Of a stretch of DNA of 38,308 nucleotides, positions 34,382 through 38,308 are shown piece by piece (within the stretch, counting starts at the first letter, position 1; each line of letters opens with the position of its first letter). This DNA is from Candidatus Obscuribacterales bacterium (GTDB taxonomy: Bacteria; Cyanobacteriota; Vampirovibrionia; Obscuribacterales; Obscuribacteraceae). Under the pieces are notes generated by a model. That model was not told the DNA's origin and made no database searches. It worked only from the letters and a program-made list of their open reading frames with translations. The stretch lies in assembly GCA_021732565.1 (NCBI GenBank), contig JAKFUT010000116.1, positions 1 through 38,308 of the forward strand. The letters are read 5' to 3'. The translations under genes and the position numbers were made by a program.

Positions 34382-37093
34382 ATGACGTGTGAGATTTCTC
34401 TAAGTCCACTCGGGCGCCTTTTGCTGGGTGCAACAGTATTCGACAATGTCGGCGAGCCGGATTCCTGGGTAAGGAATGTCGCCGACGCTTTCTCAAGTGA
34501 TCAGTCGTTCGGTCTATTCAAACTAGCGGCTGCTAGACCGAATAATCCACTGACGCCATCAGTATCTTATTGGAGGAAATTTTCATCGCTTTATCTTACG
34601 GAATTGTGCCGAACACCAGAGTTCAGCCATAGGGGCAACCAACTGAAGATTGATCCCCCGCCTGTGTGTGAGTTGGAAACTCTGCTCTCCGGCGTACCGC
34701 CCATGCGCGGTGCAGAATACTTGAATGTGGAATTGCTGCTGCACTTTTGGCGCGAAATGGATCTGTGGGTGGGCGAGCAAATTTCAGCCCACGGTGCCGG
34801 CTTGGGCGAGTGGTTGAAAAAGTTTGCTCCACAATGGCATCAGGTTGGCCGCGTTTGCTTTCATTTGGCTGAAAACAACAGAGATCCAGAGTTTCCATTT
34901 GCCTTTATGGCTACTTACGCACCGAAGGTTTCCGCCGGAGGTCGGGTGCAGTACCAACCACTCAACAGAGCGCTCCAGGAGTACGCCGGCGAGCGCAATA
35001 AGAAAGCGCTTATCAATCTACTCTCTCCAGTGCATCTGGCCTCTGAAAGGAGTCAGATGGTTCGCGAACTCGTGGAGTCAAATGACGTATTTCATCCGCT
35101 CATGTGGACGCCTCAAGAGGCCTATCGGTTTCTCAAAGAAGTTCCGATACTTGAGGAAAACGGGCTTCTGGTGAGGCTGCCGGATTGGTGGCGCAAACGA
35201 CCCAGACCGCGTGTTTCGGTAACTATCGGCGAGAAGAAGCAAAACAAACTCGGGCTGGATGCAATGCTCGATTTCAATGCACAGATGATGTTAGGCGAAT
35301 CAACACTAACACAAGACGAATTGCACCAGATTATGAACTCCGACGAGGGGCTTCTGTTTCTGAAAGGGCAATGGATAGAAGTTGATAAAGAGCGACTTTC
35401 TGAAGCATTGGCTCACTGGAAGAAGGTGGAGAAAGCAACGGTTGAAGAAGGGATCTCGTTCATTCAGGGCATGAGATTGCTGGCCGGCGCGCCTTCGGAA
35501 TTGGACGTTAGTACCGCCATTGATGAAGATCAGCAATGGTCTTTTGTAAAAGCAGGTCAGTGGCTATCCGAGATTCTGGCAGGACTGCGGAACCCACATT
35601 CGTTGAACACAATCGGAAATCAGAGTAACGGATTCTGTGGCACTTTGAGAAGCTACCAGAAGACCGGGCATGATTGGCTCTGGTTCCTCTCTAGCTTGGG
35701 TCTCGGGGCCTGTCTTGCCGACGACATGGGATTAGGCAAGACTGTGCAGATTTTATCGCTTCTACTTTCCGTCAAGGAAGAAAGAAAGCCGCCGGCAAGG
35801 CCATCGCTTCTGGTGTTGCCGGCTTCGTTGCTTTCCAATTGGAAGTCCGAAATGCAACGATTTGCTCCTTCACTGGTCGCTCGTTTTATCCATCCCTCGG
35901 AGAGGGGTGAAAACGATCCGTCCTCGGACTCGGAGCCGGGAAAGACCATAGACGACGTTGATCTCGTCGTGACCACATACGGGATGCTTCATCGCCAGAG
36001 TTGGCTGCTCGATGTGAGTTGGCGACTAGTAATTTTAGATGAGGCTCAATCCATCAAGAATCCCGGCACTCAGCAGACGAAGACAGTGAAGAAACTGAAG
36101 AGCGAAGCTCGCATTGCTATGACCGGAACTCCGGTGGAAAACCGTCTTTCCGACCTCTGGTCTCTATTCGATTTCCTTTGCCCCGGGCTCTTGGGCTCGT
36201 CGGCGAAGTTCAAAACTTTCATCAAGAACCTGGACGAGCGAGAGTCTAATCGCTATGCTCCTTTGCGTAACTTAGTCAGTCCGTACATTCTGCGGCGGCT
36301 CAAAAGCGATAAGACTATAATTGACGATCTACCCGACAAAACAGAGCTGAAGGTTTTCTGTGGTCTGAGTAAACAGCAAACAGCTTTGTACGGAGCATCA
36401 GTGGATGAATTGAGCGGCCTACTCAAACAAGCTGACGGAATCAAACGGCGCGGAATTGTGCTGTCGTTTCTTCTAAGGCTCAAACAAATATGCAACCACC
36501 CGAGTCAGGTCCTTGCCGATGGCCAATATGACCCCGCCGGTAGTGGTAAGTTTCAACGGCTCAAAGTGATCTGTGAGGAAATAGCGTCAAGGCAGGAAAA
36601 GGTGCTGGTTTTTAGTCAATTTAGAGAGATGACTGGACCGATTGCTTCGTTCCTGGCGGAAATATTCGGGACCTCCGGGCTTGTGCTCCATGGCGGCACG
36701 GCAGTGAGCAAGCGACAAAATATAGTGGAGTCCTTTCAGCAGGCAGACGGACCGCCCTTCGCGGTACTTTCTCTTAAAGCAGGGGGCACAGGACTTAATC
36801 TCACAGCAGCATCGCATGTGGTGCATTTTGATCGCTGGTGGAACCCGGCCGTGGAGAATCAGGCTACAGACAGAGCCTACCGGATTGGACAGCATCGCAA
36901 TGTTCTCGTGCATAAGTTCGTCTGCAGCGGCACCATTGAGGAAAAAATCGACGCCATGATTGCGGAGAAGGCAGAGTTAGCGGAAGGGATTTTGTCGGGA
37001 GGCGCCGAGAGTCTTTTGACCGAAATGAGTGACAGGGAATTGCTAGACATAGTCAGTCTGGATCTTGAGCGAGTGTGTATAGGAGAAGCCTGA
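34382..37093 (+). CDS. SNF2-family DNA-dependent ATPase/helicase
   Basis: A 903-residue protein. The first 400 residues are the bacterial SNF2-associated region. The ATPase core follows: GTLRSYQKTGHDWLWFLSSL (Q-motif-like), ADDMGLGKT Walker A with K453, LVLPASLLSNWKSE, DEAQ box at 553-556, MTGTPVENRLSDLWSLFDFL (motif III region), then the C-terminal RecA lobe with VLVFSQFREMT, LKAGGTGLNLTAASHVVHFDRWWNPAVE and motif VI QATDRAYRIGQ at 827. All motifs look intact. SNF2 enzymes translocate on DNA and remodel protein-DNA complexes. It overlaps the SWIM-protein gene by one base, and this pairing is common in bacteria, so they probably act together. Start ATG 34382 has a GAGGGTGAGG site. Confidence 0.95.
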   Translation: MTCEISLSPLGRLLLGATVFDNVGEPDSWVRNVADAFSSDQSFGLFKLAAARPNNPLTPSVSYWRKFSSLYLTELCRTPEFSHRGNQLKIDPPPVCELETLLSGVPPMRGAEYLNVELLLHFWREMDLWVGEQISAHGAGLGEWLKKFAPQWHQVGRVCFHLAENNRDPEFPFAFMATYAPKVSAGGRVQYQPLNRALQEYAGERNKKALINLLSPVHLASERSQMVRELVESNDVFHPLMWTPQEAYRFLKEVPILEENGLLVRLPDWWRKRPRPRVSVTIGEKKQNKLGLDAMLDFNAQMMLGESTLTQDELHQIMNSDEGLLFLKGQWIEVDKERLSEALAHWKKVEKATVEEGISFIQGMRLLAGAPSELDVSTAIDEDQQWSFVKAGQWLSEILAGLRNPHSLNTIGNQSNGFCGTLRSYQKTGHDWLWFLSSLGLGACLADDMGLGKTVQILSLLLSVKEERKPPARPSLLVLPASLLSNWKSEMQRFAPSLVARFIHPSERGENDPSSDSEPGKTIDDVDLVVTTYGMLHRQSWLLDVSWRLVILDEAQSIKNPGTQQTKTVKKLKSEARIAMTGTPVENRLSDLWSLFDFLCPGLLGSSAKFKTFIKNLDERESNRYAPLRNLVSPYILRRLKSDKTIIDDLPDKTELKVFCGLSKQQTALYGASVDELSGLLKQADGIKRRGIVLSFLLRLKQICNHPSQVLADGQYDPAGSGKFQRLKVICEEIASRQEKVLVFSQFREMTGPIASFLAEIFGTSGLVLHGGTAVSKRQNIVESFQQADGPPFAVLSLKAGGTGLNLTAASHVVHFDRWWNPAVENQATDRAYRIGQHRNVLVHKFVCSGTIEEKIDAMIAEKAELAEGILSGGAESLLTEMSDRELLDIVSLDLERVCIGEA

Positions 37094-38253
37094 TGGGATG
37101 GGGATTCGAGCCATATGTAAGCGTTGCCGAGCGTCGAAGACAAGCCATCACCAAGATGGACAAGCTTCGTAAGCAGGGAATGGATATTCAGCCGGTTGAG
37201 ATTGAGGGAAGAACAATCGTCCGCACGTTTTGGGGGAAGTCCTGGTGTGGACATCTGGAATCGTTCAGCGATTATTCCAATCGCCTATCTCGAGGGCGCA
37301 CTTATGTTCGCAACGGCTCCGTATGCCACCTGGAGATTACGGGCGGTCAAGTAAAGGCGAAAGTAAGCGGCTCAAAGTTATATGACGTGAAGATCAAAAT
37401 TAAGGAGCTGCCTCAGAAGAAATGGCAGAGCGTTAAGGAGCGTTGTTCGGGAAAGATTGGCTCGCTACTGGAACTCCTTCAAGGACGACTGTCAACTGCT
37501 GTTATGACTGTGGTCACGGATCAAAGTGAAGGACTCTTTCCGCAGCCCTCTGAGATTAGTTTGGATTGCAGTTGCCCGGACGGAGCAGTAATGTGCAAGC
37601 ATGTGGCAGCCGTTCTGTATGGTGTGGGGGCTCGTCTAGATAGTAAACCGGAGTTGCTTTTCCTATTGCGTGGTGTCAATCACGATGACCTTATTGAAGC
37701 CGATGCCGTTGCCGCTGCGTCGGTAGGAGGAAGTAAGCGAGGCGGCCGGCGTATTGCCGAAAGCGAACTTGGAGATCTGTTCGGAATTGAAATGTTGGTG
37801 GCGGATTCCTGTCCTCTTTCGCTGGATGAATCATCACTCAACAAAGACATATCTGCAAACCGACAATCTTCCTCCTCAAGCATTGCTAATGAAATCGGCA
37901 TTGATGTAGATACTCGGCCGATCAAGAAACATACATCCAGCCGACCGACAACAGGAACAGGAAAAATTTCATCGCAGAAGGTAATAGGCGCCAAATCCAA
38001 AAGGAATATCGTAGCTAGTGATCCATCGCCCACAGGTAAATCCGTGCGAGATCTGCGCGCCCGGCTTGATTTTTCGCAGAAGCAGCTTGCTCAACTGATC
38101 GGTGTGAGCGCCGCTTCAGTTGCCGCATGGGAGAAAGAAAGCGGACTTCTGAGGCTTCAACCGCGAACATTGACTGCATTACACGCAGTCGAAAATCTGA
38201 CGAAGAAAGAAGCCGTAAAGAGGTTAGCCCAAGCCGCTATCACCAAATTGTAA
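37093..38253 (+). CDS. SWIM zinc-finger protein with C-terminal XRE-like helix-turn-helix
   Basis: A 386-residue protein from ATG 37093, which overlaps the SNF2 stop as TGATG. The N-terminus (MGWGFEPYVSVAERRRQAI, FWGKSWCGHLESFSDYSNRL) matches SNF2-linked SWIM proteins. The SWIM finger is C159-x-C161-x6-C168-x-H170 (LDCSCPDGAVMCKHVAAVLY), which binds zinc and contacts DNA or protein partners. A disordered linker (about 235-310) leads to a helix-turn-helix (about 315-386) of the XRE/HigA type: VRDLRARLDFSQKQLAQLIG, then VSAASVAAWEKE. The HTH appears to be an added domain that could give sequence specificity or autoregulation. The gene is complete, with 55 bases after it. Confidence 0.9.
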   Translation: MGWGFEPYVSVAERRRQAITKMDKLRKQGMDIQPVEIEGRTIVRTFWGKSWCGHLESFSDYSNRLSRGRTYVRNGSVCHLEITGGQVKAKVSGSKLYDVKIKIKELPQKKWQSVKERCSGKIGSLLELLQGRLSTAVMTVVTDQSEGLFPQPSEISLDCSCPDGAVMCKHVAAVLYGVGARLDSKPELLFLLRGVNHDDLIEADAVAAASVGGSKRGGRRIAESELGDLFGIEMLVADSCPLSLDESSLNKDISANRQSSSSSIANEIGIDVDTRPIKKHTSSRPTTGTGKISSQKVIGAKSKRNIVASDPSPTGKSVRDLRARLDFSQKQLAQLIGVSAASVAAWEKESGLLRLQPRTLTALHAVENLTKKEAVKRLAQAAITKL

Positions 38254-38308
38254 CCAACGCAACGGCAGCGTCAAAGCAGATTTCCAGTCGGCGGACTTTC
38301 GGCGGTCT

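Overview
The window looks like a piece of a free-living, mid-GC bacterial chromosome. The style of the proteins resembles Candidatus Obscuribacterales (Vampirovibrionia/Melainabacteria, the non-photosynthetic sister group of Cyanobacteria): very long low-complexity proteins with LysM domains, YD-like repeat proteins, a duplicated membrane spermidine-synthase/TPR fusion, a DUF151 bifunctional nuclease and a SNF2/SWIM pair. This assignment is an inference from gene content; no rRNA or marker gene is present. I see no tRNA, rRNA, CRISPR array, insertion sequence or prophage.

Region 1 (1-5174): a 5'-partial DUF6745 protein converges on a 1244-residue fusion of two membrane halves, a spermidine-synthase-like domain and TPRs. 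Region 2 (5175-12335): a long intergenic stretch with a 24-codon leader ORF overlaps the start of a 1686-residue LysM/zinc-ribbon/Q-rich protein, followed by an internally duplicated membrane protein. Region 3 (12522-13706, minus strand): a thioredoxin-fold protein whose full reading frame contains one in-frame TGA at codon 53, directly after a Cys codon. A two-part stem-loop starts at that TGA, in the place of a bacterial SECIS element. The best reading is an undescribed Cys-Sec thioredoxin-like selenoprotein, and it is the main finding here. Region 4 (14010-20030): a TadG-like anchored protein with an Asn/Gly-rich tail, a small secreted protein, and a histidine kinase/OmpR-type regulator pair.

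Region 5 (20192-28787): a TPR protein and its upstream partner on the minus strand, then a LysM protein, an 865-residue protein with 60-bp tandem repeats, YD-like repeats and a putative Cys-His-Asn peptidase domain, a bifunctional nuclease, a small membrane protein and a lipoprotein. Region 6 (28878-33783) is accessory: a metallophosphoesterase with an overlapping small membrane ORF, a trypsin-like protease with hydrophobic C-terminal segments, an apparently intact HicAB toxin-antitoxin pair, and a VapBC pair in which both genes carry a single-base frameshift and the toxin has also lost a conserved acidic residue. Region 7 (34382-38253): a SNF2-family ATPase overlapping by one base a SWIM zinc-finger protein that ends in an XRE-like helix-turn-helix.

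The signalling pair (histidine kinase/regulator), the two toxin-antitoxin pairs and the SNF2/SWIM pair are the only clear functional units. The large repeat and LysM proteins have no visible signal peptides, so their cellular location is open.
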